NCBI GenBank assembly: GCA_037179515.1
Contig: JAXCGZ010022647.1
Location: forward strand, 162,001-226,000
Direction: 5' to 3'
DNA from: Halocaridina rubra
Taxonomy: Eukaryota > Arthropoda > Malacostraca > Decapoda > Atyidae
Length of the DNA stretch: 64,000 bases
In this document: positions 47,948-59,100 of the stretch, piece after piece
How the letters are laid out: each line of letters starts with the position of its first letter
How positions within the stretch are numbered: the stretch's first letter is position 1
Position numbers and translations under genes: made by a program
The notes under the pieces: generated by a model
What the model saw: only the letters and a program-made list of their open reading frames with translations
Databases searched by the model: none
Told to the model about the DNA's origin: nothing

Positions 47948-48688
47948 GATAGCGCCAGCTACAGCTTACTAGGTGGGTAATTGTTGAAAAATTAAGATAT
48001 GAGATCCTTCAAAATTCTTGCAGATTTAATGTAAGGCTTAATATTTATTTTGGTGCAAAACCTTGGCAACAGCCACAATACACGACCATCTGGCCATGAA
48101 TCTTTTCGAAATTTCAATTAAAAGATCACCCACATACCAATTTTCTTGGCTAACTGACCACAAGGACATTAGAAAGGCTTTTCCAAGTTGAAATCTTTCT
48201 TATATATATTTTCCTTTCAGTAATACTATTCAGTACTGAGCTCCATTACCATTTTACCCACTGAGGTCTCACTGTCATGGCTGAAGGGGATTGGATCTTG
48301 GCTTCAATGAGAACTCAACTGAACTCCATCTAGTCTTTCTTTTGATATCAGTGGAATGACCTTATGTCAAATAGAGTAAAGAGCTGATCCAGTACAAATT
48401 GAGGGTAGAGTGACTTGGAAAGAAGGTTAAACTGTCTGATATTTATACTGTTGTACACCTTGATCTCAGGAGGAAATTAGAAGTGGAGATTCTCAAGTGT
48501 CTTTACTCTGCCCCATTTAGTCAACTTTTATGACATGCAGGGGAACATGGAGGTAGTGTTCTCATTCCCTCTCCTTGGAGAAGAAAAGAAGGATGGAGAA
48601 AATAATGTGAAAAAGAGAGAGAACTTGGGTAAGCAGAGGACAACTCCTCATTTGGATAGAACCCACCCATATCACAAGTGTGTCAAAA
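47945..48688. other. Unassigned; RTE-type head motif at 48513-48560
   Basis: No gene recognised. GCCCCATTTAGTCAACTTTT and ATGACATGCAGGGGAACATG match the minus-strand head region of the RTE-like LINE at 61921-61965 and the site 53278-53335. Confidence 0.45.
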
Positions 48689-49573
48689 GTCCCTCACTAA
48701 TTTGATAGTAAATTTTCCTTGCAGTTAAGTAACTAACAATGTTCATCTTATGACAAACTCTTACTCGGTAGTTAAGAATAGTTTTGAGTCTACTTCTGAG
48801 GTTTTGTGTTTTATTTTTTCTGCTGCCATGCTAACTCTAGAGCAGGGGTGTAAAATCGCTACATGGTAGGAGCTTATTTAATTTGACCGAAGTGCAGTGA
48901 TGATTCTGGGAAGTCTGACGATAACACTTTGGACCAAAAATGGAAAACAAACGCAAACACTCACAGGAAGTTTATGGAGATCATATCTAATAAGACAAAC
49001 CCTGATCAAAAAGGTTTCCATGTGGGCAGTGAGGAGATTATAAAAATTGGTCAGAGTCAAGGAAACTTCATTGGGCAAGCAGTTGCAGAACTGAATATCA
49101 GAGTGACATCTACCTTGTATGGATATAGCTTGAGATCACTGCAAAATTCCTTTGATATACGTCGCAATCATGTTAAGTTCCGCAGCTGCTCGATGAATAG
49201 ACTGTCCTCGACTACACAAATGTCTCAAGGACACTTCCGACATTCTCCTCACTCTACCCACTTTGAGGTCTTCCTGTTTGAGGCTTGTTCTTTATGAATC
49301 TGGTTTCCAAAAACTTCTGGTGGGTGTCAATGATAGTTTCTTATCAGGTGTACAATGCTGTCTGTACTGTCCGGAAATATCTCTGTGCTTCTACCATAGA
49401 TTGCTGTGATTTTACATCTCTGCTCAAGTCATCATGGTAACAGAAGAATATGGTGCAAGATTTCAAAGGTAGACTCAAAAAAATTCTCAACTACTGAGTA
49501 AGAGTTTATCATAAGATAAACCTTGTTAGTCACTTACCAGCAAAGAAAATTGAAAATCAAAATAAGGAGGGAC
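48689..49573. repeat. Inverted repeat, about 105-bp arms around a 675-bp core
   Basis: The left arm 48689-48792 (AGTCCCTCACTAATTTGATA to GTTAAGAATAGTTTTGAGTC) is complementary to 49468-49573 with about 80% agreement by eye. It may be an old DNA transposon or MITE. The core includes an open frame at 48929-49297 (122 residues) in which I recognise no domain. Confidence 0.75.
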
Positions 49574-50880
49574 TTTTCACGTTCCTTTTATGTTGAGCTA
49601 GTGACTTAGACCAGTTGAGGGTCCTCTGCCTCCCACAGTTCATTCTGTCTTACTCTATAATTTCTTCTTATTTAAAAGAATGGTGGGTTCTATGCAAGTG
49701 AGCTGAACATCAACTGCCTCCCCTGGTTCATTCTCTCTTACTCTGCATTTTCTTTACTTCTTTCTCCTGGAAAGGACAAAAATACCACCGCCATATTCCC
49801 CTACATGTCTTAAAAGCCAAATGAATGGGGTAGAGCAAGGTGATTGGAAATGTCCCTTCATATTTTCCTCTAGCGATGAGCTGAGGTTTTGCTTTAATTC
49901 GGCTACCCCATTTATAAGCGGAATAATGAACATTGTATATAACTAGACAGAACATAGAATAATACCAGGGTCATTTTTGTAATTAAATACAGTAAGCATT
50001 AAGAGAGAAAATAGAGCATTTGAAAATGGGAAGTAAATTGCAAAACGGTAATTCAAGAAATTACACATCCTAAAAAGGATATTACACCACAGATATTGTA
50101 AAGTATTAAAATTATCAATAAATAATGACAGTGCCATATTAAATCTGCTGAAAAGCAAATGAAAATGGACACTTCCCTTAGTTATATCTTTAATTGCTTG
50201 ACAGTTATGAGAATTTTTATTCCTTACTTGTTACCTGAGCTTGTCAAGTCTCCACAATATGCATTATGTCACTCCTAGAAGCCTAGTTTGGGTTATTTTT
50301 ATCTTGTCAGGTAATAGCTTAGCTTTGCGAGGAAAATGTGACACTTTTAACACTATTCATGTAATATGAAAACTGGTAAATTAATGAGTCAAATACACAT
50401 AAAACATGTCTTAAACTTCACCTAACCAATCAAAGTTTATACATTTTTCAAATATTATGGTATACCCTTCCAAAGCTAGCAGTTTAACAACTAAACCAGC
50501 AGGGCTAGAACTACACAGCCATGGAGAAATGCCTATCATGATTCCCCAATGATATCAGTTGCTGAATTCAGTACAATGCCAAAGACAATGGCTCCATCCC
50601 CCTTGTATTGAGGGTTGCCAAGTCAAAGCGCATTCACTAAATTCAATTTACCTCAATCACTCCTTTTAGCTGCTTGGAGATAAAGGGTTACCACGATTCC
50701 CCCACCACCACACTACTTGGGTCATCAACATGGTAATTGGGAAAGGGTTTTCTTTGCAAGGCCTAACAGCCATAGTTGATTTATCCCCACCACTTGATCT
50801 GAAAGTAAACCCCCCCACCCATTCAGTGTACTGCACTAAGCAGGTGTAGGATATACCTTAGGCTCAAGTTGCCTATCCAC
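49574..50880. other. Unassigned; possible SINE head near 50470-50520
   Basis: No protein homology. On the minus strand around 50480-50510 GCTGGTTTAGTTGTTAAACT looks like a tRNA-type A box, but a B box is not clear. The rest shows no structure I can name. Confidence 0.4.
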
Positions 50881-52110
50881 AAACTCTCTCCAACATCCCA
50901 TCTCTAAGAATCTCCCACTTTGCTCCACTAACATAAGCTGCACACCCAATATCCCATTTCAGCCCATCCATCCAACTTATTCTAGATCTTCCTTTTGATC
51001 TTACTCAACATACTTCTATACTTCTCTCCTCCACACACTATTAGCTAGTCGTTCCTCATTTATTCCTTTCTAAGCTCCAAAGTATCTCAGTTCTCTGGCC
51101 TAACTTATCTGACAGCATTCTTCCAACACCAATTCTCTGCCTCACTTCATTTCTCACTCAATCTATTCTTGACACATCTGTATCACACTTCTGTTAATAC
51201 CTCATATCCATTACATTCAATTGTTCATTCCGCTCTTTTTTGCATTCCAAGTCTTTGCTCTTGCAATGCCGTAGGCATTGCAAGAGCAAAGAGCAAATGA
51301 CTAAATCTTTGTGTTCAGTCCTAAATACATATTTCGCATCACACTTTTCAATTCACCTGGACTCACTTTCCTCACTCTGTAACTCACCTCTGCATCCACT
51401 TGTCCATTCGTCGCCATATGCAACCCCACTTACCAAAAACATTAGACTTCCTCAAACATCTCCAAAGTCACCCTCAAATTTAATCTATTGACATCAAAAC
51501 TCCTTGTACATCTGTTAACTTTTCTTTCACCAACATTCACTCACTACTTCTAACGCATACAGCTACAAACTAATTTACCACCTGCTTCAGTTCCCTCTCA
51601 GAATCAGCCCCCAGTGTCGTGTCATATGCAAACAGTAGTTGGATAATTTTCCAAAACCTTCTATTCTCGCCAAGTAACTACAAACCTTTGCCTAACACTC
51701 ATTATTTTACTTCCCTTAACATTCAATCTATACACGCAGAGTATATCCACAGTGACGTTACACAACCCTGATGCAACCCCACATTTACCTCAAACCAATC
51801 ACTCTCACCAATCTGACACTCACACATGCTCTACTACGCCTGTAAAAACTCTTGATGGTAGTCAACAAACTTCTTATTCCATATACAGTACTCGCAACAC
51901 ACTTCACAACACCTCTCTATCAATCCTGTCATACTTTTTCTATAAATTCATGAAAGCCCCAAAAATGTCCTTACTTTCTTTTATGTATTTCTCACACTCA
52001 CATATGCACACCTGTCTTGCCACAAGCACATAATCCTCACACCCTCTTCCTCTCCTTAACCCACACTGTTCTTCCCCAACCATTCTCTCAATTCCTCTCC
52101 TAGCTGAGAG
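50881..52110 (-). mobile_element. RTE-like LINE remnant, heavily decayed
   Basis: On the minus strand the words VRNEVRQRIGVGRMLSDK (near 51140), a LLFADDT-like stretch (near 51630) and GLHQGCVTS (near 51770) follow in reverse coordinate order and match the RTE-like LINE at 59-62 kb. Stops and indels are frequent. It covers the end of the reverse transcriptase and the C-terminal part. Confidence 0.72.
51253..51291. repeat. Perfect 18-bp inverted repeat, 3-base loop
   Basis: CTTTGCTCTTGCAATGCC, then GTA, then its exact reverse complement. It interrupts the decayed RTE-like sequence and has no terminator-like T run, so it is most likely a small inverted duplication. Confidence 0.95.
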
Positions 52111-52842
52111 GTATAGTGAAGGAAAAACTGTCCATAATCAAAATTGTAGTTTGAATACAACTATGAACAAACATATCTTACTATAGTTGTTGAAGACTGT
52201 TCCAAGATACAAACTCTACCTAATGTATCAATTACTGGAACTTAATTTCTAGTCTGGAATTACAGCATATGATTTGGGCCTTCCCAAATTAATATCAAGA
52301 TATGAAAAGCACGTTTTCATGTTTCCTACATGTGAATACGATGTGTGCCAAGAAAGATAATATTATATAAAATATATCTAATATAACTCCAAACTTTACA
52401 GACTTTTATTAAGAAAAGGCCAAGAACCTATATTAGCTATGATATTTGAGAATAACATGTCACTAAACTTCCTCATAATTATAATCAGGTAGTGGCCTCA
52501 AATCTTTCCTACCATTTGCAAAATAAGTTTGCAAGGAATACTAGCTCTTGTCAAATTTCGGGTAAAATAGTCAAACTTTCTGATATTTGCCTAACTGCAA
52601 AGGTATTACTAGCTCTTGTCAAATTTGTGTTTATCTTCAATAGTTTTCCTGAATATTGCTGTAATATCCTTTGCAGCTAACTGACATTTTATTAAGCACA
52701 AATTGAAGGTGTCAGAGTCTAGGGATCCATCTTGATACGCAGATAAGACGTTGTATTCCAGTCCATCAAAGACAAATGTAACAACTGCTGAGCTCTCCTG
52801 AAAAAGAGAGATTTTAATACAGAAAAGTTTAAATCTACTCCT
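52111..52842. other. Unassigned sequence
   Basis: The phrase ACTAGCTCTTGTCAAATTT occurs twice (about 52539 and 52609), a small local duplication. No gene or element recognised. Confidence 0.5.
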
Positions 52843-53335
52843 ATGGCAGTTGTTGTTCCCTAAGCTGCCAGGTGGAACAGTCCTGAGTCCCTAAGGAAAG
52901 CAATACTAATCCAGAGCTTTCCCACAGAGATCTCAGTGCAATGCTGATCCAGAGCTTTTCCACAGAGCTCTCAGTGTGTATGTTGTGTTGTTGGCATATG
53001 TGGTTGGTAAGAAGTCTAGTCTTCCAGTCCAATAGAAGTTTTATTAAACCTTTTCCTAAACAAGATGCCATACCCTGCATGATGGCTACCCTCCTCATCC
53101 GGCTGTTTGGCAGCAAGATAAAACAAATTCAGATGGAGAGCACAAATAGGACCCTCCCCTCCTTGCCTTATCCTTTTCAGAATATACAAAAGCCATTAAC
53201 CCCTTATAAGGGGGGTGGCTGAGTCAAAGCAAAAAACTGCCTCTATGGTAGGAATATACAGAGGGGACTCATAGAACCCTTGCTATGCCCCATTTAGTGG
53301 ACTTTTACGACATGCACAGGAACACGGAGGTATTT
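52843..53335. repeat. Dispersed repeat shared with 44056-44350; RTE-type head motif at 53278-53335
   Basis: TTGTTGTTCCCTAAGCTGCC and TTGGCATATGTGGTTGG match the 44-kb repeat. A 40-bp segment CCAGAGCTTTYCCACAGAGM is locally duplicated at about 52912 and 52949. At 53293-53325 CCCCATTTAGTGGACTTTTA and CGACATGCACAGGAACACGG match the RTE head. Together this may be one SINE-like or truncated LINE unit on the minus strand. Confidence 0.55.
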
Positions 53336-53589
53336 TAGCCTCTACAGTTAAGAAACTTGTTGAAGTCTTTCTACCTCATCACCAGGGATAAATATTGTAT
53401 TTTCAAATTGGCCTTATCCATTTCTCATAAAATACTTTCCTTTTAGAATTCATTAAAATATAGGTAATGATCACAGGCTGCAGAAATGAAGTCACCACAA
53501 TATCAGAATATAAAGTGTGGCAAACCGTACTAAAAATCATTGCAAAACACAGTTGTTGTTTGCCGCTTTCTATCAGTATTAAGTGGAAA

Positions 53590-53715
53590 CAAACAGGTTA
53601 GAGCTGCAGAATTAAGCAAGATGCCCTTCCTAAAACCCAGCAGTGGCTCAAACACAGATTTATCACTTCCCAAGTCAAGTGCTCGAGCCACTGCACTACT
53701 GTGGTCTCCCACTGG
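53590..53715 (-). mobile_element. tRNA-type SINE, minus strand
   Basis: On the minus strand AGTAGTGCAGTGGCTCGAG resembles an A box, and about 30 bases later GTGTTTGAGCCACTGC resembles a B box. GGAAGGGCATCTTGC follows, a phrase typical of arthropod and mollusc SINE bodies. The 3' tail was not delimited. Confidence 0.6.
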
Positions 53716-53785
53716 AAAATACATTACAAGGTATAATTTACTGTAATACTGTAACAGTAAGGAATTATTTTGTATACTGGGTATA

Positions 53786-56035
53786 CAGTGGAACCTCTTG
53801 TCACGAATTTAATCCATTCCTCAACCCCATTTGCAAATAGAGATGTTTGTGACTGGAAACAATTTTCCCCACTGAAATTAATGTAATTCTAATTTATCCA
53901 TTCTCCAGCCCCAAAAACGTATCTTTTTTTTTAAGGGTTTATATGAGACAAAAATATAGACTGGAATGAAAAATAATCTTCATTATAGAAAAATACAGTA
54001 CTCTAATACAAAATAAAACGTGGTAATTGTATTGCACTTTACCTTTGTAGTTGATAGTTGCTGGTACACATGGATGGTGGTGGAGGAGGAGGAGGACTAC
54101 TCCTTCAAGTAGAGTCCCCTTCCTTTAAAACGTCAGGCAAAAAGGTATTTCTGGTATTTACAAGAAAACGATCCAGAGAAACTTGTATATTGCTCTGTTG
54201 AAGAATTTTTTGGAAATAGGACTTCATATTGTAATTTAAAATGTTCACTGCTCTATTGGTCACAATTTTGTTAGGGTGATGCCTCTTAATAAAAGCCTGC
54301 ACATCACTCCACTTACTAAAAATTTCTTTTATGTTATCACTTGAAATCTTTACCCTCTCTTCCTCCTCCTCCACTAATAGTTCCCCCTGGATAGTCTTCA
54401 CTTGCTCACGTTACAACTCAAGAAGTTCTTCTGTGGTGAATTCTTGTCTGTGGTTCTCCACCAGCTCCTCCACATCCTCCTCGTAGACCTCTGAGCCCAA
54501 ACTTTTGCAAGTGGCCACAATCTCGTTCACTACATTGACAGCTGTCTCCTCCTTGAAACCCTCGAAGTCTCTATCAGCCACACAACCAAGCCAGAGTTTC
54601 CTCCAGATGAACTGCAATGTTTAGTAAGAGACCTCCTTCCATGCCTTTTCAAAGAGGTTTATGCAGTGTAGGATATTGAAGTGGTCTTTCCAGAATTCAC
54701 ACAGGGTCAAATCCATGTCGTTGGTAACCTGGAAACAGATGGAAAAAAGACCCTCCGTATTCAGTTTCTTAAAATTAGAAAAGACTTTCTGGTCTATGGG
54801 CTGGAGGAGAGGAGTGGTGTTAGGAGGCAGAAACTTGACTTTTATGTAGTCATATTCAATATCATGGTCTTCTTCCAAACGTGGACGATGGGTAGGAGAA
54901 CTGTCCATTACCAGAAGACACTTAAGGGGCAAACCTTTTTCGTCAAGATGTTTCATGTCAGCTAGCGCAAAAACTTCAGTCTACCATTCTATAAAAAGGA
55001 TATGTGTTACTCAAGCCTAGCTATTCGACCTCCACATTACTATAAGTTTAGCCTTCAACAAATTATTGTGCTTAAAAATGTGCAGATTTTCAGAGCTGTA
55101 GACTAAAAGAGGCTTAAACTTGCAATCTCCACTTTCATTAGAGCACATTAAAAGTGTAAGACTGTCCTTCATTGATTTGTGGCCAGACAGTACCTTCTCC
55201 TCTTGGGTTATGTAGGTCCTTCAATGCATTTTTTCCAAAACAGTTATTTCATCATAACTGAAAATTTGCAAGACGTAACCTTCACTCTAAAAATTTAGCA
55301 AATTCCACAACATAGGTATCCATTGCCTCTTGCTCCAAACTAGCCACCTCTCCATGCCTAACAACACGAAACTTTCAAACCAGCCTGTACTTGCTTTAAA
55401 TTTGTAAATTTTAGCGCCACTAGCAATCAGAGTTTTTGCTACTAAATCATGGTGTAACTGTAGAGCCTTCGTGCATATTATAGCCTCGTTAACACTATCT
55501 CCAGTAAGCTCTTCTTCATTTATACAAATTAACAATAATTTTTCTACCTCTTCTATTACTTGAGATCTATGCTCGTTAATATAGTCACACCTTTAGCCAC
55601 GTCAGCTGCCTTTAAAGCATCTTTGTTTTTTAAAATAGTACAGATAGCTGATTTTGCCATGTATTATTACTTGGTGAGATCAAAAACACAAACACCGTTT
55701 TCATGATTAGCTATTATCTCTTACTTTGTTTCAACAGTAATAAGCTTAGGCTTTTAAACGTCACTATCACTGACACTTTTCACTTTCTTGGGAGCCATAA
55801 TAAGAGCTAATTTAAAAAAAAGCAAAAAATCTAAAAATCTACAACGAAAGAACGAGCGATCCTCACAGTGCGCGCGCACCAATGCAGAACTGAGAGCAAA
55901 CACATGGTCGACAAGGCAGATGTGCGTTTGTACCTCGAAGAATTGTTTGGGAGTCGATTCAAAATCTGTTCATAAATTGTGATCGTAGGTCAATTTGTTC
56001 ATGGTTGGGTGCATTTGTAACTGGAGGTTCGACTG
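53786..56035 (-). mobile_element. Tigger family B, nearly full-length dead copy (2250 bp)
   Basis: The ends CAGTGGAACCTCTTGTCACG and (reverse complement of the right end) CAGTCGAACCTCCAGTTACA are inverted repeats flanked by TA on both sides. A Tigger/jerky-type transposase lies between on the minus strand. The terminal repeats differ from those of family A, so this is a separate lineage. Confidence 0.9.
54105..55798 (-). pseudogene. Tigger family B transposase, broken
   Basis: It starts MAPKKVKSVSDSDV at 55798 on the minus strand, then hits a stop. The frame 55287-55535 contains KASTGWFESF, the CENP-B-type DNA-binding core. SYDEITVLEKM near 55230-55260 holds the first catalytic Asp. The frame 54621-54956 has LLVMDSSPTH (second Asp) and PPNTTPLLQPIDQ (third Asp). 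Frames 54411-54617 and 54105-54401 are the C-terminal acidic and helical parts. At least five frame breaks occur. Confidence 0.88.
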
Positions 56036-56284
56036 TATAGCTAAGGGACAGGAATTGATTTTCAAAATGAAAATATTCTAAAGTTTCATGACTTATTACA
56101 TAGTCTTGCAATGCAACTCACAGCATAGTCCATCAACATACCATTAGTAATCTACAAAAAAAAAGAAACCCTGTACCTATATCTGTGAACTTGTGTTCTA
56201 CTAAGAAACTAATATGTTACCTTGCCTTACCTCATCTCTACATATGTTGCACTGTATGCTGGTTGTTTAGAGAATGTTTGCCAT
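56036..56284. other. Unassigned sequence
   Basis: Nothing recognised between Tigger family B and the next SINE. Confidence 0.5.
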
Positions 56285-56440
56285 TCTAAATGTCATTATT
56301 AAACCCCAGTAAGGGGTTGGACACAGGTTGAAGCTGGGGAATTAAGGCTGAATATTCTTCCTATTGCTCATGGTGAGCTTGATCACAGGTCAGTCACATC
56401 CTGACTAAAGTCCTGTAACCATTGAGATACTGCAGTCCCC
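56285..56440 (-). mobile_element. tRNA-type SINE, minus strand
   Basis: On the minus strand GCAGTATCTCAATGGTTACA looks like an A box and TGTGATCAAGCTCACC, about 50 bases later, like a diverged B box. TTCAGCCTTAATTCCCCAGC and CCAACCCCTTACTGGGG follow. It resembles the SINE at 53.6 kb in layout but not closely in sequence. Confidence 0.5.
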
Positions 56441-56547
56441 TTGTCATTTAGAAAATGAGAGTACTAATTGCTCAAGCAATAAAATCTAGAAAAGGATAAA
56501 TTATTTTAAGGCTAAGAGGATATATAATAGTTGCTTTCCTTATATAC

Positions 56548-56650
56548 ACAGGGGGTCCTTAGGCTGCGTGTTCCCAGAGTTACGATGTTCCTCAGTTACG
56601 ACGGAGGCCCATAAATTATTAATAACTTAATTTTTTGACCTACCTAGCTG
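56548..56650 (+). mobile_element. Possible Tigger/mariner end fragment
   Basis: CAGGGGGTCCTTAGGCTGCG and GAGTTACGATGTTCCTCAGT look like a terminal repeat of the GGTCC-AGTTACGA-GTTCC type seen in Tigger-like elements. No partner end was found. Confidence 0.4.
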
Positions 56651-56689
56651 GTGAGGTAACTTCAAACTTCATGCAATGAACAGTTGGTA

Positions 56690-57300
56690 AGCGTGGCTGA
56701 CAAATACACAGGACTGTTGTATTTGTATATATAAAGTTAATGGCTTTATTTATTTATTAATTTATGTACAGTATTTGATTATAAGAAGGAATTATATTGA
56801 ATTAATTTACAAATTTACCAAACACATAGTCGTAAATATGATCTTATGCGGTGTCATATTGCATACTGTAGACTTCTTGCAAGCATTGTTTCAGAGAATA
56901 CAACATTATTATTTTACATGTATCAGGGTAATATGTTTTGTAGATGTGGTAAAAATGTTATTATTTATTTCAAATTCAATTTAATTTTTTTAATTGAATA
57001 ATTATAATATGAATTGCAATATAATTTTACATGAGTACAAAATATTACAGCCATATTTTAAAATGAAGTAGTAGAATTTTTCTTTTCTTTTTAGGCAGAC
57101 TCTTGTAAACAATAATATAGTTTTCATTACAATTCCTGTATATATCAAGTTAGTGGTTCTATTCATTTATTTATTTGTTTATGTATTTGGTTATTTGAAG
57201 GAATTAAATTTAATTTATTTACAAAATTACCAAATACATAGCCGTAAATACAATCTTCATGCGAGAAAGTTTGTTGAGGTAGTCGAAAGAATACGTTGTC
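56690..57300 (-). repeat. Composite satellite S, inverted orientation
   Basis: Units at about 56695-56870 and 57130-57300 read on the minus strand as the satellite S unit (CTCAACAAACTTTC, GTATTTACGGCTATGTATTT, CATTAACTTTATATATAC). The 260-bp middle (TTTTAAAATATGGCTGTAA on the minus strand) matches 30430-30740. It is the same composite as 29940-30846, reversed. Confidence 0.78.
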
Positions 57301-57354
57301 ACACGGCATTAGACTGAGAAGAAGAAATAGAAGCATCGCTCAGTTCATTCTCAT

Positions 57355-58005
57355 ACGCCGTATTGTTTCTCATGCTCATTCGCTGTGATTATATACTTCT
57401 CAACATGATTGAAATGAAGAGATTATTAGTGCTTTGTGATTAATGCCATGAAAATGGGAAAGGGAGGAAGAAGAAACATAGCCCACTTCCCACTCAAATG
57501 CCATATTATTGTTCTTGTGCTCATTTGCTGGCGTTAAGCCGTTCAACCCTGGCGGAAATGGAAAATGTATAAAGGGGATCCCTGATTTACGAAAGGGTTC
57601 CATTCCTGATAGCTGCCGTATCCCGGATTTCATCATAAATTGAAAAACATCTAAATTTGAACCTAGGTCCCCACCAAAGCTAAAAATAAAGCACACTATA
57701 AAGCATTGCTTACCTTTTCTACTGTGGTTGGCTTGCATCTGGATAACTTCAGCCCCCATATTCATCATAGGGTCGGTCAACCTAACACCAGCGAATGAGA
57801 ACAAGTTGGCGACGCTTCTTCTTACCCTGCTTCCCCATTTTCACAGCAAAAAACAATCTTCTTGCTTTTTAATGAATCAACAGGAGGCTCACTGGGACGC
57901 ACCATCGATTCTGGTCATCCAGCCAAAGCACTAATATCATCTTAATGTTGAAAGTATGTAATCACAGCGAATGAGCACAATAAACAATATGGCGGACGAA
58001 AGGGT
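57355..58005. repeat. Inverted repeat with diverged arms; possible Tigger-like end inside
   Basis: TGCTCATTCGCTGTGATTAT at 57372-57392 recurs inverted at 57955-57980. The related sequence TTAGTGCTTTG also recurs, as do the GAAAATGGG-AAG / AAGAAGAAG phrases further in. Between the arms GGGATCCCTGATTTACGAAA and GGGTTCCATTCC (57575-57607) resemble a Tigger-type end. Class unknown. Confidence 0.55.
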
Positions 58006-58009
58006 TAAG

Positions 58010-58469
58010 TTCAGGTTGAGAAACAATGCCTTTACAACGGAGCTCTCTTAAAAACGTGTTTTTTATTGTTCTTATTGTGCTGTTGTATTGGTTTCTCTCT
58101 TCCTCCAAAAGTTAAATTGCTTTTGAAAACATAACTGATACTGGTATACTTTCATACAGCTTTTCTTCACTTTTCATTTGTTTCCATTTGACGTAAATTT
58201 TTAAACTTTATTTTTTTTCTTGTACTTCATTTATAGAACTGCTACGATCATTGCTTTTAATATTCCTTTTCATATCTCTTGTAATAGATTTCAGTTCTTC
58301 ATAGGTAATATTTACTTCATCCATGAAATTTTTAGTTGATATTGCCCAATAATCTTTTTTCATGTTTTGTATTTTGGCTATTACTCTTTTCATGAGGAAG
58401 TTTCTTCGATTTTCTTCTATATACTTGAGGAAATCTGAACTAAGCAATGGTTCTTCTTCTTCTCAGTCT
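58010..58469. other. Unassigned; short minus-strand open frame
   Basis: A minus-strand frame at 58208-58447 encodes 79 residues with no recognised domain (KYIEENRRNFLMKRVIAKIQ and so on, charged and helical). It might be an element ORF fragment. Support is weak. Confidence 0.35.
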
Positions 58470-58852
58470 AATTCCTTCAAGTAATCAAGTACATAAACAA
58501 ATAAATAAATAAAAAAATTAACTTGATATGTACATATAACAATGCCATGTGACTATTCTTTCACCAACCTAAACAAACTTTTTTGCATAAAGATTGTATT
58601 TACAGCAATGAATTTGGTAATTTTGCAAATAAATTAAGTCTAATTCCTTTAAATAACCAAATAACCAAGTAATACCATTAATTTGATATATATGCAAACA
58701 ACAATGCCGTGTGACTATTCTTTTGCCAACCTCAACAAACTTTTTCGCATAAAGATCGTAGTTACAGCTATGAATTTGGTAAGTTTGCAAATAACTTAAG
58801 TCTAATTCCTTTAAATAACCAAATATCTAAGTACATACACATACATATACCT
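58470..58852 (+). repeat. Satellite S units, left of the RTE insertion
   Basis: CAATGCC-TGTGACTATTCTT anchors at 58538 and 58702 give a 164-bp period. Units carry CAACCTCAACAAACTTTT, GCATAAAGATCGTA, TTAAGTCTAATTCCTTTAAA and TACCATTAATTTGATATATA. A last unit is cut at the RTE 3' end. Confidence 0.85.
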
Positions 58853-59100
58853 TGGCTGTTTCCCCCTTTAATTGGGGGGTAGCCGACATCAAGAAAGGAA
58901 AACAAATAGGGGGATTACTTTGCTCTATGGGCAATGACGAGGGAGATAGCGACCGTTCAGATGGCACTGCTGGAGTGCCACAGCCCATCCTCCCGGCTCT
59001 TCCACAACTTGTGTCGCTTCACAACTGCCAGCTCCTCCTACTGCCCCTACCACAGGGCTATCTCTGTAAGATGCAGCCCCGTGGTAACAGCAGGTGCCCA

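Noticed and set aside
51253..51291. A transcription terminator
   Set aside because: The hairpin lacks a following T run and lies inside decayed LINE sequence of a eukaryote.
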